A stretch of 60,674 nt of DNA from Anaeromyxobacter sp. PSR-1 (GTDB lineage: Bacteria > Myxococcota > Myxococcia > Myxococcales > Anaeromyxobacteraceae). The stretch lies in NCBI RefSeq assembly GCF_000964525.1, contig NZ_BAZG01000010.1:1-60674 (forward strand), in the 5' to 3' direction. The notes under the pieces are model-generated. The model did no database searches. It was not told the DNA's origin and worked only from the letters and a program-made list of their open reading frames with translations. The translations under genes were made by a program, and so were the position numbers. Each line of letters begins with the position of its first letter. The first letter of the stretch is position 1. Below, in pieces: positions 9,491-23,843 of the stretch.

Positions 9491-11551
9491 CTAGGGCTGC
9501 CCCGGGCCCGGGCCGGCCAGCTCCTCGGGCGTGAGCTCGCGCAGCCCGTCCCTGTCCACGGTGAGGAAGAAGAGCGGCTTCTCGGGCGTGCGCCGCGGGC
9601 CCATGGTGATGTCGCCGGTGGCGCCGACGTAGCCCTTCACCGCGGCGAGCGCGTCGCGCATCTGGTCGCGCGTCTGCGCCTTGCCGAGCTGCGCCCGCGC
9701 CATCCCGGCCGCGTCGAACGCGCTCGCCTCGAGGATGGTGGGCACCTGGCCGGCGTGGCGCCGCTCGAACGCCTCCACGAACGCCTTGGTGGCCGGGCGG
9801 GAGGAGCCGGCGTAGAAGCCGTCCACGAAGATGGCGCAGCGGACGTAGCGGCCGGCGCCGCCGGGCGCGGTGTCGAACAGCGACGGGTCGCTCGACCAGC
9901 CGTTCGCGCCGAGGAGCTGCACCGGCCGCAGGTCGGCCCGCCCGGTGGTCTTGCGGATCCGCTCCACGTCGTCGGGCAGGCAGGTCTGGGTGACGACGTC
10001 CTCCACCGCCAGCGCCGGGGCGATGAGCTTCACGTTGCGGGCGAAGTCCGGGATGAAGATGGCGTCGAAGTCCACCACCGGCGCGAGCCGGTCGCGGGCC
10101 TTCTCGAGCGCCTTCTTGCGGCGGAACGGGTCCTTCTCGGCCTTGGCGATGTCGCGCTGCTGCTCCTGCCAGTCGCTGCGCTCGTCGAGGTACAGCTTGC
10201 CCACCATGTCCTTCACGAGCGGCGTGAAGGTGGTGCGGTCCGGCGCGTAGGTCTCGGCGCCGCGGATCTCGCCGCCGCGCCCCTCCACCTCGTCCCAGAA
10301 CGCGTTCGCGAGCTCGGTGCCGTAGGTGATCGAGGGGTACATCACCGCGAAGCGCCGCATGCCGCGCCGGCCCATGGCGAAGTCGGCGAGCGCCTTCGCC
10401 TGCGCCGAGGCGGTGAGCATGTTCTGGAACACGTGGGGCCCGGCGTCGGTGAGCCCCTCCTGCTTGGAGAGCGAGATGAAGGGGAGCTGCAGCTCCTCGG
10501 CGGTGGCCGCGGCCCGCTCGGCCTCGGCGTTCGTCACCCCGCCCACCACCGCGATGGCGCCCTCCTCGAGCGCCAGCGCCTCCAGCGCCTGCGCCGCGCC
10601 GTCGGGCTCGCCGCGCGTGTCGCGCACCGCCACCCGCACCCCGCCGCCCTCGGCGGCGAGCTGCACCGCGCGCACGATGGCGACGCCCCACGGCTGGTAG
10701 TCGCCGGACAGCGGGACGGCCACGCCGATCACGTTCGGGCGCACGAAGGTGAGCCGGGCGATGCGGTCCACGATGGCGCGCGCGTCCTTCGCGTACGGGC
10801 CGGCCGGCCAGCGCAGGAACACCTCGCGCGCCGCCTCCTGCGCGCGCGGGTAGTCGCGCAGGTGCAGGTGGATGCGGGCCGCCTTCATGGCGAGCGGCTC
10901 CTGCAGCGGCGCCTCGCGGGGCAGCTCCTGGCGGAGCCGGTCCACGTCGGCGAGCTGCAGCCGGTCCACCGCGTCGGCGCCGCGGGCCAGCACCGCGCGC
11001 CGCTCCTCGCCCTGCGTCAGGTCGGCGAGCTCGCCCAGCCAGCGCACCGCGTCCGGCCAGGCCCCGGCCGCCTCCGCCGCGGCCGCGGCGCGGGCCGCCG
11101 CCTCCGGCCGGCGCGACGGCTCGAGCTGCGGGTAGATGGACGCGAGCGTGCGCAGGCCGTCGGCCGCGTGGCCGCGCTGCACGTCGGCGAGCGCGAGCCC
11201 GTACTTCGCCTCGGTGGCGCGCGGGTGGAGCGGGTACTCGGAGACGAGCGTGCCGTAGGCCTGCGCGGCGCGGTCGGCCTTGCCGGCCGCGAGCAGGAGG
11301 TCGCCGGCCTGGTGGAGCGCGTCCGCCGCCGAGGGCACGCCGCGGAACCGCTGCGCGAACGCGAGCAGCCGGTCCGCGCCCGGCTCCGGCGGCAGCGCCG
11401 CCACCTCCTGGCGCACCCGGGCCAGCTCGACGCGGGCGACCTCGTCCGCCTGCGAGACGTCCATCTCCTGGCCGTTCACGACCACCCGCTTCGGGCAGCC
11501 GGCGAGCGACAGGACGAGCAGCAGCAGGAACCGGCGGCCGAGGACGCGCAT
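9491..11551 (-). CDS. LpoA-like lipoprotein with TPR and type-1 periplasmic-binding domains
   Basis: This is a predicted outer-layer lipoprotein of 686 aa. It starts at ATG 11551 with the signal MRVLGRRFLLLLVLSLAGC, whose cysteine ends a good lipobox; a longer frame upstream lacks a signal. Residues ~25-260 are Ala/Arg-rich helical repeats of TPR type. From ~275 there is a type-1 periplasmic-binding fold (NVIGVAVPLSGDYQPWG, AIVVGGVTNAEAE, RRFAVMYPSITYGTELANAF). The two-part architecture is that of LpoA, the activator of penicillin-binding protein 1A. Amino-acid ABC-transport binding proteins share the second domain but not the TPR part. No transporter genes are nearby, which favours the LpoA-like role. 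Confidence 0.78.
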   Translation of the reverse strand: MRVLGRRFLLLLVLSLAGCPKRVVVNGQEMDVSQADEVARVELARVRQEVAALPPEPGADRLLAFAQRFRGVPSAADALHQAGDLLLAAGKADRAAQAYGTLVSEYPLHPRATEAKYGLALADVQRGHAADGLRTLASIYPQLEPSRRPEAAARAAAAAEAAGAWPDAVRWLGELADLTQGEERRAVLARGADAVDRLQLADVDRLRQELPREAPLQEPLAMKAARIHLHLRDYPRAQEAAREVFLRWPAGPYAKDARAIVDRIARLTFVRPNVIGVAVPLSGDYQPWGVAIVRAVQLAAEGGGVRVAVRDTRGEPDGAAQALEALALEEGAIAVVGGVTNAEAERAAATAEELQLPFISLSKQEGLTDAGPHVFQNMLTASAQAKALADFAMGRRGMRRFAVMYPSITYGTELANAFWDEVEGRGGEIRGAETYAPDRTTFTPLVKDMVGKLYLDERSDWQEQQRDIAKAEKDPFRRKKALEKARDRLAPVVDFDAIFIPDFARNVKLIAPALAVEDVVTQTCLPDDVERIRKTTGRADLRPVQLLGANGWSSDPSLFDTAPGGAGRYVRCAIFVDGFYAGSSRPATKAFVEAFERRHAGQVPTILEASAFDAAGMARAQLGKAQTRDQMRDALAAVKGYVGATGDITMGPRRTPEKPLFFLTVDRDGLRELTPEELAGPGPGQP

Positions 11552-11623
11552 GGGTTCGGGATCTACTGCGGAACGCGCGAGCGTGGAAGAAAGTCCTGGA
11601 AGCGGGTCGGACGGGGCGCACAT

Positions 11624-11750
11624 GCGCGGCGAAGCCGCGCCCGCGGGACGTCGCGCGGACCCGCGTCAGCGGGCGCGCGAGGTCACGGGCCCCGCGCAGC
11701 AAGGTGGGGCCCCGTGGAGCTCTGCTCCATGGGGCGGGGCGCAGCCCCGT
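11624..11750 (-). repeat. dispersed palindromic repeat, copy A, at the dnaJ 3' end
   Basis: This GC-rich block starts inside the dnaJ stop codon and closely matches 41799-41926, which follows hsp20 in the same orientation relative to its gene. It contains several small palindromes (GGGGC-TGC-GCCCC, GGAGC-AGA-GCTCC, GGGGCCCC). The two copies differ at scattered positions, and most at a central segment. It could act as an RNA 3' end or a mobile miniature element. Confidence 0.8.
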
Positions 11751-12880
11751 CACCGAAGGATGTCGCCCACCTTCTCCCAGAAGGTCCGGGCCTGCGGGTT
11801 CGTCTCCTCGCCGGAGAGCGCCGCGAACCGCTCGAGCAGGTCGCGCTGCTCCTTGGTGAGGTGGGTGGGCGTCTCCACCAGCACGCGCACGTGCTGGTCG
11901 CCGCGGCCGCCGCCCTGCAGCGCCGGGATGCCCTTGCCCTTCAGGCGGAACATCTTGCCGCTCTGCGTGCCCGCCGGGACCCGCAGCTTGGTGGGCCCGT
12001 CGAGGGTGGGGACGTCGATCTGCGCGCCGAGCGCCGCCTGCGTGAACGAGATGGGGATCTCGCAGAGGACCTCGGTCTCCTCGCGCTTGAAGATGGGGTG
12101 CTCGCGGACCTGCACGACCACGTACAGGTCGCCCGGGATCCCGCCCGCGGCCGGGGCCGGCTCGCCCTCCCCGGAGAGCTTCAGGCGCGTGCCGGTGTCC
12201 ACGCCGGCCGGCACCTTCACCTCCACGGTGGCCTGCTCGCGGGTGGCGCCCGCGCCGCCGCAGCTCTGGCACTTGTCCACGATGACCCGCCCCGTGCCCT
12301 GGCAGTGGTGGCAGGTGCGGGCGATGGAGAAGAAGCCCTGCGTCAGCCGGATCTCGCCGGCGCCGCCGCAGGTCGGGCAGGTGCGCGGGCTCGTGCCGGG
12401 CTTCGCGCCGGAGCCCTTGCACACCTCGCAGGTGCGCGGGCGCGGGATGGTGATGCGCGCGGTGGTGCCGAAGGCGGCGTCCTCGAACGCGAGCTCGAGG
12501 TGGTAGCGGAGGTCGGAGCCGCGGGCGCGGCCGCGCTGCCGCCGGCCGGGGCCGCCGCCGAACATCTCGCCGAAGATGTCGCCGAAGATGTCGTTGATGC
12601 TGGCGGCGCCGGCGCCGCCGAAGCCGAAGTCCTCGAAGCCCTGGCCGTTCGCGTGGCCGAACCGGTCGTAGCGGGCCCGCTTGTCGGGATCGGAGAGGAC
12701 CGAGTAGGCCTCGGAGGCCTCCTTGAAGCGCTCCTCTGCCTCCTTCGAGCCCTCGTTCTTGTCCGGGTGGTACTTGTGGGCGAGCTTGCGGTAGGCGGTC
12801 TTGAGGGTCTGCTCGTCCGCGTCCCTCCCCACGCCGAGAACCTCGTAGTAGTCGCGTTTTTCCACTGTGTTCCCGGCCAT
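11750..12880 (-). CDS. dnaJ: chaperone DnaJ
   Basis: This is the 376-aa Hsp40 co-chaperone that stimulates DnaK. Seen in order: a J domain with the HPD motif (KYHPDKN), a Gly/Phe-rich linker (residues ~80-115), four zinc repeats [24 protein letters not shown] and CQSCGGAG, and the C-terminal substrate domains. The ATG at 12880 ([16 protein letters not shown]) is used. The GTG at 12865 would give the more typical start [11 protein letters not shown], and neither has a strong ribosome site. It is the last gene of hrcA-grpE-dnaK-dnaJ but has its own clear promoter. A dispersed repeat begins at its stop codon. Confidence 0.96.
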   Translation of the reverse strand: MAGNTVEKRDYYEVLGVGRDADEQTLKTAYRKLAHKYHPDKNEGSKEAEERFKEASEAYSVLSDPDKRARYDRFGHANGQGFEDFGFGGAGAASINDIFGDIFGEMFGGGPGRRQRGRARGSDLRYHLELAFEDAAFGTTARITIPRPRTCEVCKGSGAKPGTSPRTCPTCGGAGEIRLTQGFFSIARTCHHCQGTGRVIVDKCQSCGGAGATREQATVEVKVPAGVDTGTRLKLSGEGEPAPAAGGIPGDLYVVVQVREHPIFKREETEVLCEIPISFTQAALGAQIDVPTLDGPTKLRVPAGTQSGKMFRLKGKGIPALQGGGRGDQHVRVLVETPTHLTKEQRDLLERFAALSGEETNPQARTFWEKVGDILR

Positions 12881-12910
12881 TTGTGTGAGGAAGTCCCGTG
12901 GGCCGTGCGG

Positions 12911-12938
12911 AATATAACGCACGGGCGGGCGCTGACAA
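12911..12938 (-). promoter_or_regulatory. dnaJ: promoter for dnaJ
   Basis: TTGTCA (12933-12938) and TATATT (12911-12916) are spaced by 16 bases on the minus strand. They form an obvious AT-rich island in GC-rich DNA. Transcription would start near 12904, about 24 bases before the dnaJ ATG. It lets dnaJ be expressed separately from dnaK. Confidence 0.65.
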
Positions 12939-13013
12939 TTCGCGCGCGCGGCCGGCCGGGCGCCGCGCGCCGGGCGGCGGTGCGGGCGGGCGAGCGGGCG
13001 CCCGGTGCGGCCG

Positions 13014-14843
<1,830 letters not shown>

Positions 14844-14879
14844 CCGTGGGCTCCGGCTCCCGTGGGGCGGGCTCGGCCG

Positions 14880-15608
14880 CTACTCCGGGCCGGCCTCGCC
14901 GTCCGCCGGCGGCGCGGCGGCGGGCGGGGGCGCGACGGCCACCCCGACCATGGCGGGCCGGACCAGCCGGTCGTTGAGGGTGAACCCGCGCGCGTGCTCG
15001 AGCACCACCGTGCCCGGGGCCGCGTCCGCGGTGGGGACCTGCATGAGCGCCTCGTGCAGCGCCGGGTCGAACGGCGTGCCCATGGCGGAGAAGCCCTTCA
15101 CGCCGTGCTTCGCGAGCGCCTGCTCCAGCGTCGAGCGCACCATCCGCACGCCCTTCGCGAGCGGGTCGTCGTCGGACACCGCCGCGAGCGCGCGGTCGAG
15201 GCCGTCGAGCGCCGGGAGCAGGTCCTTGAGGAGCCGCTCGTTCCCGAACTTCTGGACCTCGTCGCGCTCGCGCGCCGCGCGCTTCTTCGCGTTCTCGAGG
15301 TCGGCGGCGGCGCGGAGCAGCCGCTCGTGCTCGTCCTTCAGCCGGTCCAGCGTCTCGCGCGCCTTCGACTGCGACAGCTCGAGCTGCGTCTCGAGGAGCT
15401 GCACGCGGGCAGCGAGCGCCGCCGGATCGCCGGCGGGGACGCCCTCGGCCTCGGGCGTGATCTCGACGCCGGGCTCGCCCGCCCCGGCGGGCTGGCCGGC
15501 CTGGGCCTCCTCGCCGTGCGAGATGCGCTCCACCGAGCGGAGCGCCTCCTCCACCGCGTTCGCGGGGATGTCCGCCTGGAACGCGCCTTTTTCGTGGCTC
15601 TCTGCCAT
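14880..15608 (-). CDS. grpE: nucleotide exchange factor GrpE
   Basis: The 242-aa protein releases ADP from DnaK. Seen: an acidic, variable N-terminus (~1-70), a long coiled coil ([20 protein letters not shown] onward), the segment [18 protein letters not shown], and the C-terminal beta domain with [13 protein letters not shown] and [17 protein letters not shown]. It is longer than E. coli GrpE (197) mainly because of the N-terminal region and a Pro/Ala tail. It lies between hrcA and dnaK, and a possible promoter sits in the 144-base gap after hrcA. Confidence 0.94.
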   Translation of the reverse strand: MAESHEKGAFQADIPANAVEEALRSVERISHGEEAQAGQPAGAGEPGVEITPEAEGVPAGDPAALAARVQLLETQLELSQSKARETLDRLKDEHERLLRAAADLENAKKRAARERDEVQKFGNERLLKDLLPALDGLDRALAAVSDDDPLAKGVRMVRSTLEQALAKHGVKGFSAMGTPFDPALHEALMQVPTADAAPGTVVLEHARGFTLNDRLVRPAMVGVAVAPPPAAAPPADGEAGPE

Positions 15609-15670
15609 CGCCTCTTTCGCCGTGATCGAGCGGAGTTGCGGCCCGGAGGGCCCCCGGACCGGGAGCCCGC

Positions 15671-15700
15671 ATCATGGCACGCGGGCGCCGCCGCGAACAA
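15671..15700 (-). promoter_or_regulatory. possible promoter for grpE-dnaK
   Basis: TTGTTC (15695-15700) and CATGAT (15671-15676) are spaced by 18 bases on the minus strand, about 56 bases before the grpE start. No inverted repeat of CIRCE type overlaps it. The match is moderate. Confidence 0.38.
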
Positions 15701-15752
15701 GGCGATCCGGCCGCACCCGGGGCGCGCCGCCGCGGCCCCGGCGGGGTCTCGT

Positions 15753-16820
15753 TCAGCCGCCCTCGGACAGCGCCGCGAGCGCGCGGGAGATCTGGCGCGC
15801 CGTGAGGTCCACGAGCGGGATGACCCGCGCGTAGTTCATGCGCGTCGGACCCACCACCGCCAGCGTGCCGAGCACGCGGTCGCCGCGGCCGTACGGCGCC
15901 GCCACCACCGACACGTCCGGCACCGTCGCGAACTCGCTCTCCGCGCCGATGAAGATCTGGACCTCCTGCGCGGTGAGCACGCGATCCAGCACGCGCAGGA
16001 TCCGGTCCTTCTCGGCGAAGCCGCGCAGCAGCGCGCGGGCCTTCTGCACGTCCGAGAACTCCGGCGCGTCGAGGAAGCTCGACTCGCCCTCCATCACCAC
16101 CTTCTCCACGCCGGCCGCGGCGAACGACTGCTCGGCGAGCACGAGCGCCTTCTGCAGCAGGTCGTGGAGCGCGCTCTGGTCGGCGCGCATGTCGGTGAGG
16201 ATGGCCGCGCGCAGCGCCGCCAGCTCCGGCTCCGCCGCCTCGCCGCGGGCGTGCAGCTTCTCGTTCAGGTAGGCCGCCGCGCGCTCCAGCTCCGCCGGCT
16301 CCATGGGGAACTCGAGCTGCACCAGCTTGTTCGTGACGATGCCGGCCTCGGACACGAACACCACCAGCACCCGGTTCTCGCGCAGGCGCACGAACTCGAG
16401 CTGGCGCACCGGGTCGGCCTGCGGCCGCGGCGTCGTCACCACGCCGGCGTGGTGCGAGAGCGAGTGGAGCAGGTCGGCGGTGCCCTCGATGAGCGAGGAC
16501 ACGTCCGGCGCGGCCTGGGCCAGCCGCTCGATCCGGTCGCGGTCGGCGAGGCTGGGCGGCCGCACCTTCAGCATGGTGTCCACGTACAGCCGGTAGCCGC
16601 GCTCGGTGGGGATCCGGCCCGAGGACGCGTGCGGCTTCTCGAGGAACCCGAGCGCCTCGAGGTCGGCCATCACGCTGCGCACGGTGGCCGGCGACCACTC
16701 CAGCTCGTGCCGCGAGAGGAGCGGCTGGCTCGCCACCGGCTCGCCGGTGTGGATGTAGTCCTGGACCAGCGCGCGGAGGATCTCGCGCTCCCGCCTGTCC
16801 AGCTCGTCCGCCGTGGCCAT
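15753..16820 (-). CDS. hrcA: heat-inducible repressor HrcA
   Basis: This 355-aa repressor shows an N-terminal winged helix ([19 protein letters not shown], ending in [20 protein letters not shown]) and the [14 protein letters not shown] segment diagnostic of HrcA. The C-terminal half has the GAF-like regulatory region with [22 protein letters not shown]. HrcA normally binds CIRCE operators and keeps chaperone genes off until heat stress. I see no CIRCE in this window, so its targets here are unclear and may be elsewhere (for example groESL). The ATG at 16820 follows the upstream lipoprotein gene by 14 bases. Confidence 0.95.
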   Translation of the reverse strand: MATADELDRREREILRALVQDYIHTGEPVASQPLLSRHELEWSPATVRSVMADLEALGFLEKPHASSGRIPTERGYRLYVDTMLKVRPPSLADRDRIERLAQAAPDVSSLIEGTADLLHSLSHHAGVVTTPRPQADPVRQLEFVRLRENRVLVVFVSEAGIVTNKLVQLEFPMEPAELERAAAYLNEKLHARGEAAEPELAALRAAILTDMRADQSALHDLLQKALVLAEQSFAAAGVEKVVMEGESSFLDAPEFSDVQKARALLRGFAEKDRILRVLDRVLTAQEVQIFIGAESEFATVPDVSVVAAPYGRGDRVLGTLAVVGPTRMNYARVIPLVDLTARQISRALAALSEGG

Positions 16821-16834
16821 CGCCGTGTCCGCGT

Positions 16835-17542
16835 CTACTCGCCCGCGAGGTGCCGCTGCGCCGCCCCGGACAGCACCGGGAACCGCCCCTGCGACAGCTC
16901 CCGCCACCGGGCCGCGGCGCCGGCCGCCTCGCCCGCCTGCTCGGCGATCAGGGCCTCGAGGTGCACGCGCTCCTCGGCATAGACGTAAGCGAAGCCGGCC
17001 CTCGCCGCACCGTCCGCGTCCAGCCGGAGCGCCTCGCGCAGCGCCGCGCGGGCGCCCGGCAGGTCGCCGCGCGCGTCCGCCAGGATCGCGAGCGCGTACC
17101 ACGGCCCCGGGCGAGACGGGTCGATGTCGCGGGCCGTCTCGAGGTGCGCCTGGGCCGCCGGGAGGTAGCCCTCCAGCGCGTACAGCTCGCCCAGGTTGAC
17201 CAGCGCGGCCTGCTGCTCGGGCGGGCTGCCGGTGGACACCACCTCGTCGAGCAGGCGGCGGGCCGCGTCGGGGTGGCCTTCCACGAGGTAGGAGACGGCG
17301 AGGTCGTTCAGCGCGCCGAGCTGGTCGGGGCTGGCGTCGAGCGCCGCCTCGAAGGACGCGCGCGCCGCGGTCACCTCGCCGGCGCGCAGCCGCTCCGCAC
17401 CGCCCGACGGCGCGGTCGCGAGCGTCGAGACGAGCGGCGCCGCGTCCTCGCTCGGGCGCGGCTCCTCCGCCCCGCCGCAGGCGGCGAGCAGCAGGGCGAC
17501 GAGCGCCGCGGAGGAGGCGAGGCGTGGATGCGGGTACCGCAC
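16835..17542 (-). CDS. TPR-repeat lipoprotein
   Basis: This 235-aa predicted lipoprotein begins at GTG 17542 with a signal ending in LLAAC, supported by a GAGGG ribosome site. Three or more TPR units follow ([57 protein letters not shown]). TPR lipoproteins act as assembly scaffolds in the envelope; no specific partner is evident. It precedes hrcA by 14 bases and may share its transcript. Longer in-frame starts exist upstream but would place residues before the signal. Confidence 0.72.
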   Translation of the reverse strand: MRYPHPRLASSAALVALLLAACGGAEEPRPSEDAAPLVSTLATAPSGGAERLRAGEVTAARASFEAALDASPDQLGALNDLAVSYLVEGHPDAARRLLDEVVSTGSPPEQQAALVNLGELYALEGYLPAAQAHLETARDIDPSRPGPWYALAILADARGDLPGARAALREALRLDADGAARAGFAYVYAEERVHLEALIAEQAGEAAGAAARWRELSQGRFPVLSGAAQRHLAGE

Positions 17543-17886
17543 GGGGTCCCTCTGCCAGCAGTCGAGGAGCGCGTCGAGTGTACCGGCCGCCCACACGTCG
17601 ATCAAGGAACGGCCGCGTCCCGCGAGCGCGCGTCCTGCCGCGGGCTTACACTATTTCCACGGTGGGCGCCGGGCGCGACGAGGATCGGCGCGGGCGCACC
17701 TCCGAAGTCCCCGGCCGGTGACGCGGCCCCGCGACCTCGGGGGTGCGGGCGCGGCGAAGGTCGATCGCAGCCCGGCGCCTCCGCTTCCCCCCACGAGTGG
17801 GCGCGGCCCCGTCCCGCCCGGCCCCGGGCCCGGCGCGCCGCGCGCCCTCGCCGTTCGCCGTGACAGCACCCGCCCGCGCCCCTAAG
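17543..17886. other. divergent intergenic region between the TPR lipoprotein gene and mfd
   Basis: No gene is convincing here. The only AT-rich patch is at 17646-17657 (TTACACTATTTC). It could hold a -10 element for either direction, but neither strand has a matching -35 box, so no promoter is called. Confidence 0.4.
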
Positions 17887-21612
<3,726 letters not shown>

Positions 21613-21682
21613 GGGGCATCCGGGGGTCCAAGCGGGCGGCGCCACGCCGGATTTCGGGGGCGCCGGCCGGCCCGGCGCATCC

Positions 21683-21711
21683 TTGATCGGCGCCCCGTTC
21701 CGTGCTCTTTT
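21683..21711 (+). promoter_or_regulatory. possible promoter for the prolyl isomerase cluster
   Basis: TTGATC (21683-21688) and TCTTTT (21706-21711) are spaced by 17 bases, about 100 bases before the first isomerase gene. The -10 match is modest. Confidence 0.33.
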
Positions 21712-21814
21712 CTGCGGCTCGGAAGCGCGCGCTCCGCCGCTCGCCGGGGGGAACACGGCAGGCGCCCCGCGCGTTCGCACCCCAGGTCCTTTCCCACCTC
21801 AAGGAGCATCGACC

Positions 21815-22888
21815 ATGCTGCGTCGCATCGCCCTCCTCGGCCTCGTCGCGCTGGCGGGCACCGCCTGCCAGCCGCAGTCGAAGGACACGAAGAAGTCCGG
21901 CCCCGCCGTCGCCACCGGCAGCGGGTTCACCATCACCGCCGGCGAGCTCAAGGCGCGCCTCGACGAGCAGTCGCCGTTCATCCGCGCCCGCTACTCCACG
22001 CTCGAGCGCAAGAAGGAGTTCCTCGACAACCTGATCCGGTTCGAGGTGCTGGCGCGCGAGGCCGAGCGGCAGGGCCTGGCGAAGGACCCCGAGGTCCAGC
22101 TCACGCTGAAGAAGGTGATGGTCCAGAAGCTCGTGCAGAAGAACTTCCAGGACGCGAACGGCGCGGCCGCCGAGGCCATCCCCGACGCCGACCTGCAGAA
22201 GTACTACGACGAGCACAAGGCCGAGTACTACCGCCCCCGCCGCGTGCGCCTCGCCGCCGTGGTGTGGAACGCGCCCGCCGGCAGCCCCGAGCGCGCCGCG
22301 AAGGTCGCGCTCGCGAAGAAGGCGCTCGCGAAGCTGAAGACGGAGGAGAAGAAGAACACGCTCGCCTTCGCGCAGCTCGTGAACGAGTTCTCCGAGGACG
22401 CGGCCAGCAAGGCCGCCGCCGGCGACCTCGGCTTCAAGACGCGCGAGGACCTGGAGAAGGCCTACTCGAAGGAGTTCGCCGACGTCGCCTACAACCTGCA
22501 GCCCGGCGCGACGAGCGGCGTCCTCGAGACCCCGAACGGCGTCTACCTGGTGAAGGGCACCGGCGAGCAGGACGAGCTGAACCGGACGTTCGAGCAGGTG
22601 AAGGCGCAGATCCAGACCAAGCTCTACCGCGAGAAGAAGACCAAGGAGTTCGACGGCTGGCTGAAGAAGCTGCGCGACGACGCCAAGGTCAGCATCGACG
22701 AGAAGGCGCTCGAGGCCGTGGAGGTCTCGGCCGCCGCGCCGGCCGGCATGGGCGGCATGCCCGGCATGCCCGGCATGCCCGGCGGCCACGGCCCCATGGG
22801 CGCCGGTCCCCGCCCCATGGGCGCGCCCGCGCCCGCGCCCGCCCCCGCGCCGGCCCAGCCGGCCCCGGCCCCCGCCCCGGCGAAGTGA
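21815..22888 (+). CDS. PpiC/SurA-type parvulin lipoprotein
   Basis: This is a 357-aa secreted prolyl isomerase. The start at 21815 has AAGGAG eight bases upstream and a signal MLRRIALLGLVALAGTAC whose cysteine is a plausible, not ideal, lipidation site. A SurA-like N-terminal helical domain (LKARLDEQSPFIRARY, LDNLIRFEVLAREAE) is followed by a parvulin domain (VRLAAVVWNAP, AGDLGFKT, GVLETPNGVYLVK). The C-terminus is low complexity: repeated MPGMPGMPGG, then a Pro/Ala tail. It should assist folding of exported proteins. It is the first of three related genes in a row. Confidence 0.85.
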   Translation: MLRRIALLGLVALAGTACQPQSKDTKKSGPAVATGSGFTITAGELKARLDEQSPFIRARYSTLERKKEFLDNLIRFEVLAREAERQGLAKDPEVQLTLKKVMVQKLVQKNFQDANGAAAEAIPDADLQKYYDEHKAEYYRPRRVRLAAVVWNAPAGSPERAAKVALAKKALAKLKTEEKKNTLAFAQLVNEFSEDAASKAAAGDLGFKTREDLEKAYSKEFADVAYNLQPGATSGVLETPNGVYLVKGTGEQDELNRTFEQVKAQIQTKLYREKKTKEFDGWLKKLRDDAKVSIDEKALEAVEVSAAAPAGMGGMPGMPGMPGGHGPMGAGPRPMGAPAPAPAPAPAQPAPAPAPAK

Positions 22889-22889
22889 C

Positions 22890-23843
22890 GTGCGCCCGGC
22901 CCTCGCGCCCATCCTGATCGCGACCGCGCTCGCCGCCGGCTGCGGCCGCTGCGGCGGCGCGCGCTCCGGCGAGCGCCCCGCGCCCGGCGCGGTGGCGGTC
23001 GTGAACGGCGAGCCCATCGCGCCCGACGCGGTCGCGCGCGAGCTGCGCGACGCGCAGGCGGGCGCGGAGGGCCAGGCGCCGGCCACCGGCGACGTGCTGC
23101 GGCGGCGCGTGCTCGACGACCTCGTCGACCGCGCGCTGCTCCTGCAGCAGGCGCGCGCCCGCTCGATCGTGGTCGGCCAGGACCAGGTCGAGCGGGCCTT
23201 CCTCCGCCTCCGGGCGGAGTACCCGGGCACGCACTTCGACGACCTGCTCGCGCAGGAGCGGCTCAGCCAGGCCGAGCTGAAGGCCCGCCTCAAGGACCAG
23301 CTCACCGTGGAGCGCCTGTTCGAGCAGGAGGTGTTCCCGCAGGTCCAGGTGGTGGACGCCGAGGTCGAGCGTTACTACGCGGAGCACGGCCCCGAGTTCC
23401 AGGAGCCGGAGCGGGTGCACGTGCTCCAGATCGTCGTCGCGAGCCGCGAAGAGGCAGCCCAGGTGCGCGAGAAGCTCCGCCGCAACCCGCAGACCTTCGC
23501 CGAGGTGGCGCGCCGCTCGTCCATCGCCCCCGAGGGCAAGGGCGGCGGCGACCTCGGCTTCATCGGGCGCGGCTCCGGGTTCCCGGAGGTGTTCGACACC
23601 TGCTTCTCGCTGCCGGTGAACGTGATCTCCGACGTCACCCCGTCCCCGTACGGCTTCCACCTGTTCAAGGTGGTGGAGAAGAAGCCGGCGCAGCGGCGCA
23701 CGCTGGAGCAGGCGCGCGCCGAGATCGCCGAGAAGCTCGGCCGCGAGAAGCGGGCCGGGGCGCAGGCGGAGTACCTCGAGGCCCTCCGCAAGCGCGCCCA
23801 GATCGAGATCGACGAGAAGGCCCTCGCCGCGGTGACCCCTTGA
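22890..23843 (+). CDS. PpiC/SurA-type parvulin lipoprotein
   Basis: The 317-aa product starts at GTG 22890, one base after the previous stop, with a signal ending in LAAGC. A helical chaperone part (residues ~35-165) leads to a parvulin domain: VHVLQIVVASREEAAQ, FAEVARRSSIAPEGKGGGDLG and SPYGFHLFKVVEKKP. The arrangement is that of PrsA/SurA family foldases. It overlaps the next gene by four bases (TTGA). Similarity in layout to its two neighbours suggests tandem duplication followed by divergence. Confidence 0.87.
   Translation: MRPALAPILIATALAAGCGRCGGARSGERPAPGAVAVVNGEPIAPDAVARELRDAQAGAEGQAPATGDVLRRRVLDDLVDRALLLQQARARSIVVGQDQVERAFLRLRAEYPGTHFDDLLAQERLSQAELKARLKDQLTVERLFEQEVFPQVQVVDAEVERYYAEHGPEFQEPERVHVLQIVVASREEAAQVREKLRRNPQTFAEVARRSSIAPEGKGGGDLGFIGRGSGFPEVFDTCFSLPVNVISDVTPSPYGFHLFKVVEKKPAQRRTLEQARAEIAEKLGREKRAGAQAEYLEALRKRAQIEIDEKALAAVTP

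Noticed and set aside
11552-11749. Insertion sequence remnant after dnaJ
   Set aside because: No transposase fragment, terminal repeats or target duplication was seen; the block is better described as a short dispersed repeat.
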